From NCBI GenBank assembly GCA_026770025.1, contig JAMXDE010000016.1, positions 806,001 through 870,000 of the forward strand: a stretch of 64,000 nucleotides of DNA. The letters run 5' to 3'. How positions within the stretch are numbered: position 1 is the first letter of the stretch; every line of letters begins with the position of its first letter. Under the pieces are notes generated by a model. The model made no database searches. It saw nothing but the letters and a program-made list of their open reading frames with translations, and was not told the DNA's origin. A program made the position numbers and the translations under genes. The DNA is from Craspedostauros australis (taxonomy: Eukaryota; Bacillariophyta; Bacillariophyceae; Mastogloiales; Achnanthaceae). This document shows, piece by piece, positions 1-10,914 of this stretch.

Positions 1-1751
1 GGATGCTCGTATTGCCAATGCTCGCCACCGTCGTGGATGAGTCGCTTCGAATGGCGGCGGCGGGGCGGATGCTGGCAAAGGACGCGATGGATCCTGCGTC
101 AGATGCGATCCTTGCAAGACGAGCTGTGCTTGGTCGCGACGTTGGCACAGGAGCATCGTCGATTGGCAATGACGACGACGAGGCGTAGACCAATGTGTCC
201 GACTGTCTGCGAGTCAGAAGCTTCGGCCTGCGAAAGGTTGAAGTTGGTGTTGGAGTGGTACCATCGTTTGTTCACTCCAAAAAAGGTGACAGATTGTATC
301 CTGTCACGTGCGGCCAGCGGCATTGGCGGAGATGCGAGGGCACCAAACTGTGATTTTGACATCGACGATCTCTTGGGCATTGGTGATAGCCGCAATGCTG
401 CCATTGGCTTGTTTGCAAAGGATACTGCAGCGACGGTCAGCGATTGGGAACGCTGATATTTGCGTGTGAGTTTTGCAGTTGGGATGTCGCGTTGTTGTTG
501 TTGTTGATTTTGCTGCTGCATTTGCAACCTCTGCTGCAGAGTGACGGAGGCAGGGAGTTTGATCGATCTGCGTTGCACCTTGCTTCGGAAAATCGCGTGC
601 GCTGCAGCATGCAAGCGATGCATGTCATCAGGGCCAACGATGATGCGGATGAGGTGGCGCTATGGACACTGCTGCTGAATGAAAGCCTCTTGTTGGTATT
701 GGCGCGGCGGCAGAATTGTAATAACTGCTCCAGATGTTGCTGTTGCTGCTACTGTGGCTGGTGTTTCGTTGTTATTGCGGAATCCGGAGCATGGATGGGA
801 GTGGCTGGATGACGGTCGGAGGCGTAGCTCTGGTTGACACTGATTGGTTGGTAGATTCCAAGCTGTCCCTTTGGTTGGCTTGTGCCTGTGACTGCAGCCA
901 GAGATGTGGTGGCGTGTCAGCTGGAACAAACAGCGTCCCCGCACCCGTCGCATTCGATGTCGTGACCAAAGTCCCCAGCCCTTGCTCATGCACCTTCCAC
1001 AGAAGCATGTGCGGCGAGTCCTTGCCATCCAGTTGCTGTTGATGTCGTTGCTGCAGCACCGGGTTGCGACAGGCGGATCCCACTGACGTGGACCTGCCCA
1101 TCTTCTTGTGGACGGAACCTTTTGAATTCATGCCACTCACATCACCGTTTTGAAGACCATCTGCATTGGACGCGAATGATATGGGCTTCGGGAGTCTTGG
1201 CAGCGGTGGCCTTGTGTTTGCCTTCAACTCCGCGTCAGCCAAAGTCGCAGTTGCAAAGTAGCAGCAGTTGTAGTAGTAGCAGCGGTGGAGTCAGCATCAT
1301 GATTGATGCCATTGGCTGCCTTTGTGGAACCTGCGCCAATTGGTTGATCATCTGCTGACTTGGCAGTGGCAACGTGAGAAATGGATGACATGGACATGAG
1401 CTCCCCCTGCTGCAGTCGCTCCCATACCAGTTCGATCTCGCTGTCCGTGCCACGCATCGAAAGTTCCCGCAAGAAGGTATGCTCCTTGGACGTCAGGTAC
1501 ACGAAGGAGGAGGCGCGTCTGCGAGATGATCCCAGCACCCCTCGTTGTTCCTTGTTGCAAATGCTGCCGTTTGCAGTGTTTCCCTCCGTGTTGTCCATGG
1601 CGTTATCCATGTCACTATCCATGTTAGCATTCGTGCCATTCGTGCCTTTGCTGGTGTTGCCGTTGTCTTGCGCAGCAGCTGGGCCTCCGGTGGCACCATC
1701 TACAATCTTCGCTGCGGCTGATGTCGCCTCTATGTTCACTTCTGCTGTCAT
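1..1751 (-). CDS. low-complexity hypothetical protein, model uncertain, possibly partial
   Basis: No family is recognised. The best-supported part is the first open segment, read leftwards from an ATG at 1751 to about 1224. It is rich in Asn, Thr, Ala and Asp and contains one structured-looking stretch near residues 80-115 (SSFVYLTSKEHTFLREL, then EIELVWERLQQGEL). The reading then moves to another frame (about 1290-772, Ser/Pro/Gln-rich) and to a third segment (623-99, with Gln/Asn runs). The first switch lies in a GCA/GTA triplet run near 1260-1285 with no good GT-AG pair, so it may be a repeat-length frameshift rather than an intron. The gene may continue beyond the left edge. Alternatives are several genes, or a decayed one. 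Confidence 0.35.
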
Positions 1752-1841
1752 GGCGCAGCTTGGACTGTCGACTCGTATCGTACTATCCGAGAGAGAAGGG
1801 TCCTATCTACCAAGTCAACGCGAGAACGGTTGGCCGTGTCA

Positions 1842-1856
1842 ATGATGATGTTGTTG

Positions 1857-1888
<32 letters not shown>

Positions 1889-1920
1889 GGTGGTGGTGGC
1901 AGCGGCGGTGCTGTTGTTGT
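1842..1920. repeat. (TTG)n followed by (GGT)n microsatellite
   Basis: About 25 bases of TTG triplets run directly into GGT triplets and return to TTG. The tract lies about 90 bases upstream of the ATG of the left-edge gene, in its probable 5' region. Frames through it encode only homopolymers, so it is treated as noncoding. Confidence 0.8.
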
Positions 1921-2421
1921 CGTGTTTTCGCTTGACGAATGGATTGATTGTGGAGAAAGGGAGTGAATGTGATGCGTTGCGTTGTGATGTGCGGAGTGCC
2001 AGGCGCCGCGCAACGGCGATGAGCGCTGTGTTGTCCTTGTGTCGTCTGTGCTGCCACTAAAACATCCGTGACATTTTCGTTTCTGGGTTCATGGCAGTGC
2101 CGTTTTCTCTGTTTGGATCCGCGGTCGCTCCACACGATTCCATTTGTTCCTCCCCCTCCATGTTCGAGTTTGTGGGTCGCGCTGTGTGTCGGTCGTGGAC
2201 TTCGATAGGAAAATCCGCTCTTGGCCGAAGTTGTACAAACCAGCGTGTCGTTCTGCCGTCCTCATCCCTCTCCGGTGACTTGTGCGCTCTTCATTGTGTT
2301 CTTCTTGCATGTTGTTTGCACCTTTGCTCCAGCATCTTGAAAGTATTCATGCTTCGTGCACCTTTGTCGACTTGCACATAATTCCACCCAATCTCAAGCC
2401 CAACATCCTTCACTGTGCAAC
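1921..2421. other. intergenic, no gene seen
   Basis: Short GC-balanced DNA lies between the left-edge gene, which reads left, and the transposase-like ORF, which reads right. It probably holds both promoters. The rightward frame is open from 2356, but the first ATG in it is at 2422. I see no terminal inverted repeat by eye. Confidence 0.4.
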
Positions 2422-5400
2422 ATGTATCATCCACGCGATTCCGGGTTCGGCCACACCCAGCCACCACCACCAAAGTCTCCAAGGTACGAGTATGCAAACA
2501 GTGGCCACATCAACCATCACAACCAACCACCAAGCCCAGGCCTCGTCCATCCCAACTCGCCTGCAATGTACTCTGGCCCACCTATTGTGGCTCGCCCTGT
2601 TCCATACCCATACTCGTACCCCTACCAGAACATGATGAACCCTGTGATGCACCCATCCTATGCATCGCCTCCACCACAGCATGGACAGCCAACATTCCAT
2701 CGACCAAGTCCTGCCTGGCACCCACCACCTGCTGCGCACATCCACCACAACATGAGCTTGCCAAATGGCGGAGGGACGACGGACGATTTCAACATGCTGA
2801 GACTCCCAACTGAAGTCGCCAAGCGCAGCCTTTCTGAAAACGTCGGATCCGCCATGCACGAAAGCCGTGAATTCGCCCAAACTGCAAAGGAGGAGGGGAA
2901 GAACCGTTTCGGCATCATGCTATGTCGTGCATGTGGTGTGCACTTCTGTTCCTGTTGTTTCCAGCAACGCGCGAAGTTGGCCGTGTGCCCAGATTGCGCG
3001 GGAAACAGAGCAATTGGAAGTGACAGCCAAGCCACTCTTGGAACCGACAGCCAAATCGAAAAACAAACTGACATCGCTCACAACAACGTGGAAAATAACA
3101 CGCAACCCAAGTTGGCAGTTGGACTTGACATCAAACAGACAGACGCCGTTTCCAACAAACAGACAGTCAACGATACTAACACCACTAAAATCCACAACAA
3201 CGATGACTACGAAAATCACACTGCCATCAACAGTAGACCTACCGATACCATCATTGAGGAGGCTGCTGCAATGTATGACTATGATGATGATAGTGATGAT
3301 GAGCTCCTCAGCAACATGATGGCAAGTGATGACAGCCAGGAGGATGGCAGAGATGTTGACTATGATGAAATGGAAGATATGTGGCCAACATGGGATGGCA
3401 ATACAAAGTCTTGGGAGAAACTGTCCTCCATCATCAGCATGGCCCGCCACAACATGCATGGTTTGAGAGACTTTTGCAAACAAGGCTACCACACAATTCC
3501 TGGTAAACATGAGACACAGAAGTGGGCAATGATCAACAGAGCATGGGATCGGTTGTCCACGATCTCATCACAGATCATCTTTCCCAACAGACCATGTCTG
3601 CGCCAACTTGCCAATGTGATGAGATTTGTCAGAGATGACAAACGCCTGCCTTCACTCACCTTGGAGGAAACTGTCTGCCTGATGCTCTTCTTTGGGAACA
3701 GAGATGTGTCAAAAATGGCAGGCGCAATCCTCGCATCAACTTCAACCTGCAAAGACTGTGCTGCCATCCTCACGCACCACTACAAGCGCCTCTCCCCAGA
3801 AGATCAGGTGAAGGTCATCTCCATGCGGACTAAAATGCACAGCTCCAAGCACAAGCAACTGATTGGTGCTGCCAGGAAAATTATCAGCGGCGGGCCAATT
3901 CCTGTTGGGGAGTCGAGAAGTCGCCTTGGTCGTGAAAAACTTCAGGAGGTAACTTCCTTCCTCGCCTCTGTCACGAATTTCAAGCCAGGCAGATCGCGCA
4001 AGGTGAAGCTCCATGGCGTGGTGTACAATGGTTTGCCTATCTTCCTACGCGGCAAACAGACTGTCAGACAGCTATTTCGCCAATACAAGCAGACAGCGAC
4101 AAAACCAGTGGGCTTCAATACTTTCCGCGAGATTTTTGCCCTCCTCACCAAACGTGGCAAGTGCGAAACAGGTCTTTCCTCCTACTATGTGGACACTTTG
4201 GAAATGTCAATCAAGTTCACTGATATGCTCACGCGAATCATCGAAATGCTGGGCACAGATGATGCCACGAACGATCTACGCAAAGAGGCACTCGAAATTG
4301 GCGAAGAGTGGAACGAAGTTTTCACCTTTGTCAAATGGGAGTACACGCATTCACATGTGCGCGTCCAATGTGAGGATGACCACCTTCACTCAGCGCAATT
4401 CGCACTCACCACCGGCGAATGTGAGGCCCAACAAGAAGTCTGTGCACGTTGTGCACATGCAATGACATTCTTCTCCTTCCGTGTCACAGACTACCTTGAA
4501 CGCACCAAGGGTCACATCCGCAACCAACAGGACCAAGCAGAGTTCAACACTATGTTTGGGGCTGTGTCTCTGTGTGACAAGCAGCTTGGTGTGTACATGT
4601 CACACAAGGTGAGGGCAATGGTGCAATTTGAGCAAATCCGAAAGGAGAAGGAATCACTTATCAACGAACAAGACAAAATGATTGTTGTGCTTGATCACAA
4701 GCAGAAGATATTGCCCATCTGCAGCAAAGAATGTCAATCGGCATATTTTGCCAAAAAGGGAATGTCACTTCTGGGTGTGATGACCATTACTTATGAAGGA
4801 GGTGAGTATCACTATCGCTTTGTGGACATGCTGATAAAAAACTATCATGCACAAGATCAAGTGCAGGTTGCAGGGCTTCTCAAGATACTTATGGCGGACA
4901 TCTTTCCTGTCATGCATCCGGACAAGAAAAGAATTGTCATCCAGAGTGACAACGCAAGCTGCTTCGCCAGCCCATCATTGATGCGCTACATTTATGGGCT
5001 GAACCGAGGAGAACACGGTGTGAAATTCAACCCCAATGGTACCGCAGAAGAAAAGGCCCAAGCATACACTGATGCAAAAATGGAGATCAACAACATCACC
5101 ACCCATCCGATGCCTCCTGCAGGACAAGGCAATGAACAAGCCACCCAACCATCCAATGCAGGCCCCAAGATTGTCAAGTGGATCTACACTGAAGCACAGA
5201 CTGGAAAAGGGCTCCTTGATGCACATTTCAGCTACATCAATGGTGGGCTCACATGGTACATTGGTGGAGCTGACAATGGTAAGGCACAGACAGAAGAGGA
5301 TGTTTTCCATGTGCTTGTGGAGAAGGGCATCAAGGGCACCATCACTGTGCTTGTGGAGGGGGAAAACTTGTTGGCACCACTCTTGTTTCCAGTCAACGAG

Positions 5401-6318
5401 AAGCGAAAATCGACCTTCTCCACCACGATTAAGCCCCGGACAAGAGCAACCCACCAGGTGGACATCCTTGACAATTGTGTACATGTCACAGCATCATCCG
5501 GAGTGTCCAAACCAGAAGTTGTTCCACAGGCACAGCTTGGCCTGTACTACATGCAGGACCTTGACATCTGCTTGTCGGAAGGGGAAGTGAAACCGGTCAC
5601 TGCGGCATTCACATCCAAACCACAACCCAAGCAAACCACCCAAGCAACGGCGAACGCGAAAAAAAAGAAACACAAGCAGATCGATGTCAACTGGCGCGAC
5701 ACTGCAGCGACCTTGGTGATGGAAAATTTGAGGCCACCCAACCTCACATTCGCGGAGGGCGACAAAACAGGAGCACCAACCATCGTCAAGGAGGGATGGG
5801 CCAAAACCTTCCAAGACAAGCCCAGCACAAGCACAGCCACCAACGACGAGCCTGTGCCCAAGAATTTGCCATCAATGACAAAGGAGGTTGCAAAGATTGT
5901 GTGTGAAGCCAAGATCAAAGGTGAGAACAACAAGGACAAGCGGAAATCAGAGTATGTTGTGCATCAAGACTTGCTGGAAGGCCCTTTGGCTGCTGATTGG
6001 AAAGGACGTGTGAAAATCACGATTCCATTCCTCAAATCGTTCCTGTCAGGTGATGTGAAGCGTGCACAGAACTACATGGCGAATAATGGGTACTTGACGG
6101 AGGGCTACGATGCTGTCGAAGAGGAGATGCAACCATTGGATGTGATGGAGGAAAACGAAAACGCGATGCACCTGGGGGATATCGACACCTGGATGGGTGG
6201 CATTCCAGACGATCCAGAATGTGACGATGGTGCCCATCTTCTGCACAATGGCATTTTGCTCGAAATCGAAGAACCTCCACTCGAGCTGGATCCCAACACA
6301 ACCATTTATGAAGTGTGA
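2422..6318 (+). CDS. DDE-type transposase-like protein, intronless, 1,298 aa
   Basis: This is probably the transposase of a DNA transposon. The frame is open from 2356, but that codon is GTG; the ATG at 2422 is the likely start. In order: a Pro/His/Tyr-rich N-terminus (1-130); a small Cys cluster near 170-195 (CRACGVHFCSCC, then CPDC) that looks like a treble-clef zinc site; an acidic linker; a helical region; and a Cys/His segment near 650-690. A core then resembles the RNase H-like transposases annotated as uncharacterised proteins in many invertebrate genomes: VLDHKQK (Asp758), then the E-Q-x-(W/Y)F-x-K-x-G stretch, SDNASCF (Asp843), and TEAQTGKG (Glu924) followed by an Asp at 933. A basic tail follows. 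There are no stops or frameshifts, so it may have been mobile recently. The family assignment is from recalled motifs; the superfamily name is not known to me. Confidence 0.65.
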   Translation: MYHPRDSGFGHTQPPPPKSPRYEYANSGHINHHNQPPSPGLVHPNSPAMYSGPPIVARPVPYPYSYPYQNMMNPVMHPSYASPPPQHGQPTFHRPSPAWHPPPAAHIHHNMSLPNGGGTTDDFNMLRLPTEVAKRSLSENVGSAMHESREFAQTAKEEGKNRFGIMLCRACGVHFCSCCFQQRAKLAVCPDCAGNRAIGSDSQATLGTDSQIEKQTDIAHNNVENNTQPKLAVGLDIKQTDAVSNKQTVNDTNTTKIHNNDDYENHTAINSRPTDTIIEEAAAMYDYDDDSDDELLSNMMASDDSQEDGRDVDYDEMEDMWPTWDGNTKSWEKLSSIISMARHNMHGLRDFCKQGYHTIPGKHETQKWAMINRAWDRLSTISSQIIFPNRPCLRQLANVMRFVRDDKRLPSLTLEETVCLMLFFGNRDVSKMAGAILASTSTCKDCAAILTHHYKRLSPEDQVKVISMRTKMHSSKHKQLIGAARKIISGGPIPVGESRSRLGREKLQEVTSFLASVTNFKPGRSRKVKLHGVVYNGLPIFLRGKQTVRQLFRQYKQTATKPVGFNTFREIFALLTKRGKCETGLSSYYVDTLEMSIKFTDMLTRIIEMLGTDDATNDLRKEALEIGEEWNEVFTFVKWEYTHSHVRVQCEDDHLHSAQFALTTGECEAQQEVCARCAHAMTFFSFRVTDYLERTKGHIRNQQDQAEFNTMFGAVSLCDKQLGVYMSHKVRAMVQFEQIRKEKESLINEQDKMIVVLDHKQKILPICSKECQSAYFAKKGMSLLGVMTITYEGGEYHYRFVDMLIKNYHAQDQVQVAGLLKILMADIFPVMHPDKKRIVIQSDNASCFASPSLMRYIYGLNRGEHGVKFNPNGTAEEKAQAYTDAKMEINNITTHPMPPAGQGNEQATQPSNAGPKIVKWIYTEAQTGKGLLDAHFSYINGGLTWYIGGADNGKAQTEEDVFHVLVEKGIKGTITVLVEGENLLAPLLFPVNEKRKSTFSTTIKPRTRATHQVDILDNCVHVTASSGVSKPEVVPQAQLGLYYMQDLDICLSEGEVKPVTAAFTSKPQPKQTTQATANAKKKKHKQIDVNWRDTAATLVMENLRPPNLTFAEGDKTGAPTIVKEGWAKTFQDKPSTSTATNDEPVPKNLPSMTKEVAKIVCEAKIKGENNKDKRKSEYVVHQDLLEGPLAADWKGRVKITIPFLKSFLSGDVKRAQNYMANNGYLTEGYDAVEEEMQPLDVMEENENAMHLGDIDTWMGGIPDDPECDDGAHLLHNGILLEIEEPPLELDPNTTIYEV

Positions 6319-6403
6319 TGAGTCTACTTGCACATCAATTCACATGATCTAAAGTATAGTAGCCATTGGATGACTGTGCCAACAGTTGCAAGAGCATGCA
6401 CAA

Positions 6404-6540
6404 TGTGCGTTGTGTTGTGCTGTGTCGTGTCGTGTTTTTTTTTTGTGTTGTGTTGCGTCGTGTTGTACTGTGTCATGTTGTGTCGTGTTGTGTCATGTTG
6501 TGTCGTGTTGTGTCATGTTGTGTCGTGCTGTGTGCACGCG
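6404..6540. repeat. TGTGT(C/T)G / TGTGTCATGT tandem array
   Basis: About 135 bases of imperfect 5-10 bp units alternate TGTGTCGTGT and TGTGTCATGT, with one interrupting T9 run near 6431. It starts 85 bases after the stop of the transposase-like ORF. Several frames through it are open only because the repeat lacks stops in that frame. Confidence 0.85.
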
Positions 6541-7690
6541 TTCGCACTCAGCACGGAAAACTGCACGATCGCACTGGTCGCGATCGGCTTCGCCAGAAAC
6601 CAAAAAGTGTAGGACAACAGTTTTGGGGATGGGAGAGCACCCATCAGCAGCTTTGATGGTCGAAGATGCCATGCAAGCATCTTCCAAATCGCCAAGCCAC
6701 CCATAGAAGATATGTTCATCATTAACACAGGAAAAAAATGTTGTGAGAGTTTTAAGTAATATTGTCTGCAAGAGGCGTTATCCTAAAATAACCGCCAAGG
6801 GGCCTTTTTCGGCACCGACAAAACGGCATGATGGGCTCATCATACGGGTGCGTACCTTCGAGAGCATGCACACCCAACCCATTCTGGATGCATCAAGATG
6901 TCTTCAGGGAACGTGGTCACGCGCGGGGCGCACGACGAGGGGCTGCGAAGGTCGTAGGAATGAGATACGGATGCAAACAGTAGCAGCATCACGATCGGCG
7001 GTAGTTTTTCGAAATCGTTGGGCTTCAGGACGGGGACCATTTGGGGCATGGGATGCTGATATCAGTGGCGAAGCTTCATTGAAAGTCGATAGATACAGGA
7101 TATACGGAGACAGTGTGGTGCGTAGCTTGCAGCAATACGACGGTCACGGGTGCTGAGGGGAGGTCAGGCTGGCACCATCCACGATTTGGGGACTCACGAA
7201 AAAGCCGAATACATGCCGAAACGACGTTAAAAATAAAGTTGTGATAATTTTAACTTCGATGGTCACCACCGCTGATAGGAAGCTGTATACATGTACTATT
7301 TGGTTTCAACTGGAAACGATGTGTTGTTGTGATATGGCATCATATCCAGTTGTTGGCATTGATTTTGGGCGTGTTCTGTGTGGGCGTGGTTGGCACACCT
7401 CGTGGCACGAAACTCCACGGGTAGTGCTATCACGGAGGCATTCCATGGCACGTCGCGCGCAACATGAAAGAGTTGCATCATCGTTGTTGTTGCGATTTCG
7501 TATGGTGCTCTATTTGTCTTAGCTTCGGTACCATGCGATGCTCACATGGGTCGACGTTTCAGCAACGAATGCACTGTGCCATTGCGCTGTGTTGACGTGC
7601 TTTGGGGCGACATCCTGCTGTGCTGCATGGTGCCATCGTGCTCGTATCGTGTCCATGTGCTGCCATCGACGCAAGCGCATGCCGATTCAT
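6541..7690. other. noncoding stretch between transposase ORF and minisatellite
   Basis: I see no convincing gene. Open frames are short (at most 137 codons) and compositionally unremarkable. It could be the 3' end of the mobile element; no terminal inverted repeat or target-site duplication could be fixed by eye. Confidence 0.4.
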
Positions 7691-7699
7691 TGAAAAGCC

Positions 7700-10600
7700 C
7701 TGATCGGCATCCGACAACGTGTCTCCATCTTTCACCATACGCGCGCTTGATGTGCTCTGATGTGCTCAGATGTACTTTGATGGTGTGTGATGCGCTGGAG
7801 GATCCAACCGCAGCAGATTCGCTTCGTCATGAGGACCACCTCTGGCTGCAGCACCTCTCTTTCTATCACCATCTGCTCGCGTGTAATGGGATCGCGTGTA
7901 ATGGGATTGTGTGTGATTGGCTGTGTTGGTGTTGTGTGGGTAGGATCCGCGCGCAGGATGCTTCGTTGCCCAATGAGATTCACATCCCACCGCATCTATC
8001 CATCTCTGGCGCTGTACTCGTGGGCGACGGATTCGCATACAACAGCCTGTGCCGGTCGTGCTCAGGATGACCCATGCACCGCGGATTCACTTTGCAGTCA
8101 CGGTCACGTCCGGCGGCGTCTGTCTATTTCCCATCATGTGCTCGCTTGTGATGCGCCCGGTGATTCAACCGCGGAGTGATCCAACCGCGGAGTGATCCAA
8201 CCGCGAAGCGATTCCCCTCGCAGTGAGGATCACGCCCGACAGCGTCTCTCCTTCTCTGACCATATGCTCCGCCGTGTTGTGCCGCGCAGATGCCGCACTG
8301 GCGATCCATGTGCACAGTGATTCGCATCGCAATTACGATCAAATCAAACAGGCATCTCTCCATCTATCACCATATGCTCGCTCGTGGTGTGCTGTGTCGA
8401 TGTTGCTTGCAGCGATGCAATCCGCATGGCCTGGCGCTGAGCAGGGAGGGTCGCATCCGACATCGGCTCTCCGCGGCTCAACATCTGCTCGTGTGCATTC
8501 TGCTGTGTTGGTGTGTGGCGCGTAGGGTAATTCAACCGTAGCGGATCCACTTTGAAATCTTGATGGCATCGATGGCGGCCATCTATCTCTGACTCAGCAT
8601 CCCCGCATGATCTGCAGTATTGGCGCGTGCCAAGTGATCCAACCATAGAATGAATCACTCTGCAGTCATTATCACATCTGATAGCACCCCACCTTCGCTG
8701 ACCCTGCGCTCGTGTGTGACGAGGTTTGCGTGTGATGTCACGTGTTGATGTTGTCCAAAGTGATCCAAACGCATAGTGATTTCTTATGCAGTGCGCCGGC
8801 CTCCCACCGCATCCATCCATTTGACCACATGCTGGCGTGTGGTGGGCTGTGTTGGTGTGTGCGCAAGATGATCCATGCACAGTAGATTCACTCTGCAGTG
8901 AGGATCATATCCACATCTGACAGCATCCCTCCATTTCTGGTCTTCTGCTTGCGCATGCTATGTTGGCCTATGTTGGCCGCGTTGGTGTGTCTGTCTGACA
9001 ATGGGAGCGCAATGGAGATCGTATCCAACAACATCCCTCCATCTCTCCCCAGGCACTCGCATGTGATGTGTTGACACGTGACATCCTGTGCTGGTGGTGG
9101 GTCAGGTGATCCAACCAAGGGTGATCCAACCGCAGATGATCCAACCGCAGATGATTAATTTTGCAGCAAGGATTACATGCGACAGCGTTCACCCGTCTCT
9201 GACCCTGCATTCGCGCGCGGTGTGCTGCGTTGATGTTGCATATGGTGATTCAACCGTTGCAGATTCATTTCGCAGCGGAGATGGCACCTGGCAGTGTCCA
9301 CCCGCCTCCAAACATGTGCTCGTTTCTAGCATTCTCGCGTGTGATAGCATTTGTTGGCAGTGTGCACAGTGATCTATGCGCAAGGCCATTCACTTTGCAG
9401 TGACAATCACATCTGACAGCGCCCTTGCATCTCCGACCCAATGCTTGTGCATGGTGACCTGTCTCGATGTGCGCGCTGGGTGATCCAACTCACACTGGAT
9501 TCACCTCGCAGTGAGGATCACGTCAACAGCTCGCAGCGTCCCTCCATGTACCATCCACCATGTGTTCGAGTGTGTTGCGCCGGGTTCTCCAACCGCGGCG
9601 CGGTTCACTTGCAGCAACAATCACATCTGAACTCGTCTCCGCATCTTTGAACATGTGCTCGTGTATGCTGATGCTGCGTTGCCACTGCGCGAGGTGGTCC
9701 AAGCACAGCGAATTTACGTTGCAGCGAAGGTGGCATCCGACATCACCCATCCCTCTGTGACCATGTGCTCGTTTGTGATCTTTCCACGAGTGATGTACTC
9801 GCATGTGATGGGCTGCATGGATGGTGCACAGGTTGATCCTTCATTGTGCAGTTGTGATGACATCCAAGAGTGCCTCTCCATATCCGACCATGTACTTGGA
9901 TGTGATATGCATGGTGGCCTCTGCGTGGCGACCTCTGTATGAACTCATTCATTGCCCATCGCGGATCGCATCCAACAGTGTCCCCCATTCTTGGCCTTTT
10001 ACTTGATGTCATGTGTTGTGGCGGCCTGTGCTGGGTGATCCATGCTCAGTGTGATCCATATGCAGGGTGATCCACTTCGCAGTTGTGATTGTATCAGAGA
10101 GCACCTCTCCACACGCGACCATGTGTGCTCAAATGTGATGTGCCAACTGTGCTATGCTATGTTGGTGCTGCGTAGGGTGACCCAACCGCATCTCCAGTTG
10201 CTGTGCATTGAGGATCATATGCAATAGCGTCCATCCATCTCTGACCTAGTAGTCGCGTGTGGTTGGTTTGCATGAATTGGCCTATGCTGGTCTGCATTGA
10301 TGGCATGCAACGTGATCCAAACTCAGGATAGACTCTCTCGCTCCAAGGAGAGAATCGCCTATCACAGCGCCCCTCTATCTCTCGCCATGTGCTCACGTTG
10401 GATGTGCCGTGTTCATGTGTGTGCAGGGTGATCAACCGCAACGGATTCATCTTGCTGTGACGATCACATTCGCCCGCGCCCACCCATCTCTGGCCTTGTT
10501 GTGGTGTGTGATGTTCTGTGTTGGAGATGGCATTGCACACACCTTGCCTCCCTCTCTGAAAATGTGCTTGCATGTGCTGTGCCATGCTGAGGATCGTCGT

Positions 10601-10890
10601 GATGTTGGGTAACAGATCCACTTCGCGATGGGGGTTACATCGAACAGCCCCTCTGCGTCTCTCACAGCATGCTTCATGTGCTGAGCTCTGTTGATGTTGT
10701 GTTGAGTGCTCGAACGCCAGTGGACTCATTCGGTGACGAGGACAACATTCACCATCATCCCTTCATCTCTCACCCTGTGTGCTCAAGTGTGTTGTGCGAT
10801 CGCGTGCTGGGTTCAGATTGGGCAGGGCGATCTGACTGCATGTCAAGTGACTGAACAGCGAGGACTGTATCCCACAATGTCTGTCAATCA
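7700..10890. repeat. degenerate minisatellite, about 27 units of about 115 bp
   Basis: A block of about 3.2 kb is built from one strongly diverged unit. Each unit carries, in order: GATTCACTTTGCAGTGAGG then ATCACATC; GACAGCGTCCCTCCATCTCT; GACCATGTGCTCGTGTGTGATG; TGCTGTGTTGATGTTG; and GTGATCCAACCGCA. Clear copies of the 'GCAGTGAGGATCA' landmark lie near 8219, 8893 and 9500, and weaker ones near 7826, 8088, 8327, 8660, 9165, 9262, 9390, 9604, 9714, 10075, 10445, 10620 and 10725. Spacing runs from about 100 to 140 bp. Unit length is not a multiple of three and stops occur, so it is not a repeat protein. Open frames inside it on both strands are by-products. Confidence 0.8.
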
Positions 10891-10914
10891 TCCAACAGAA
10901 GAGAGCTGTGGTGA

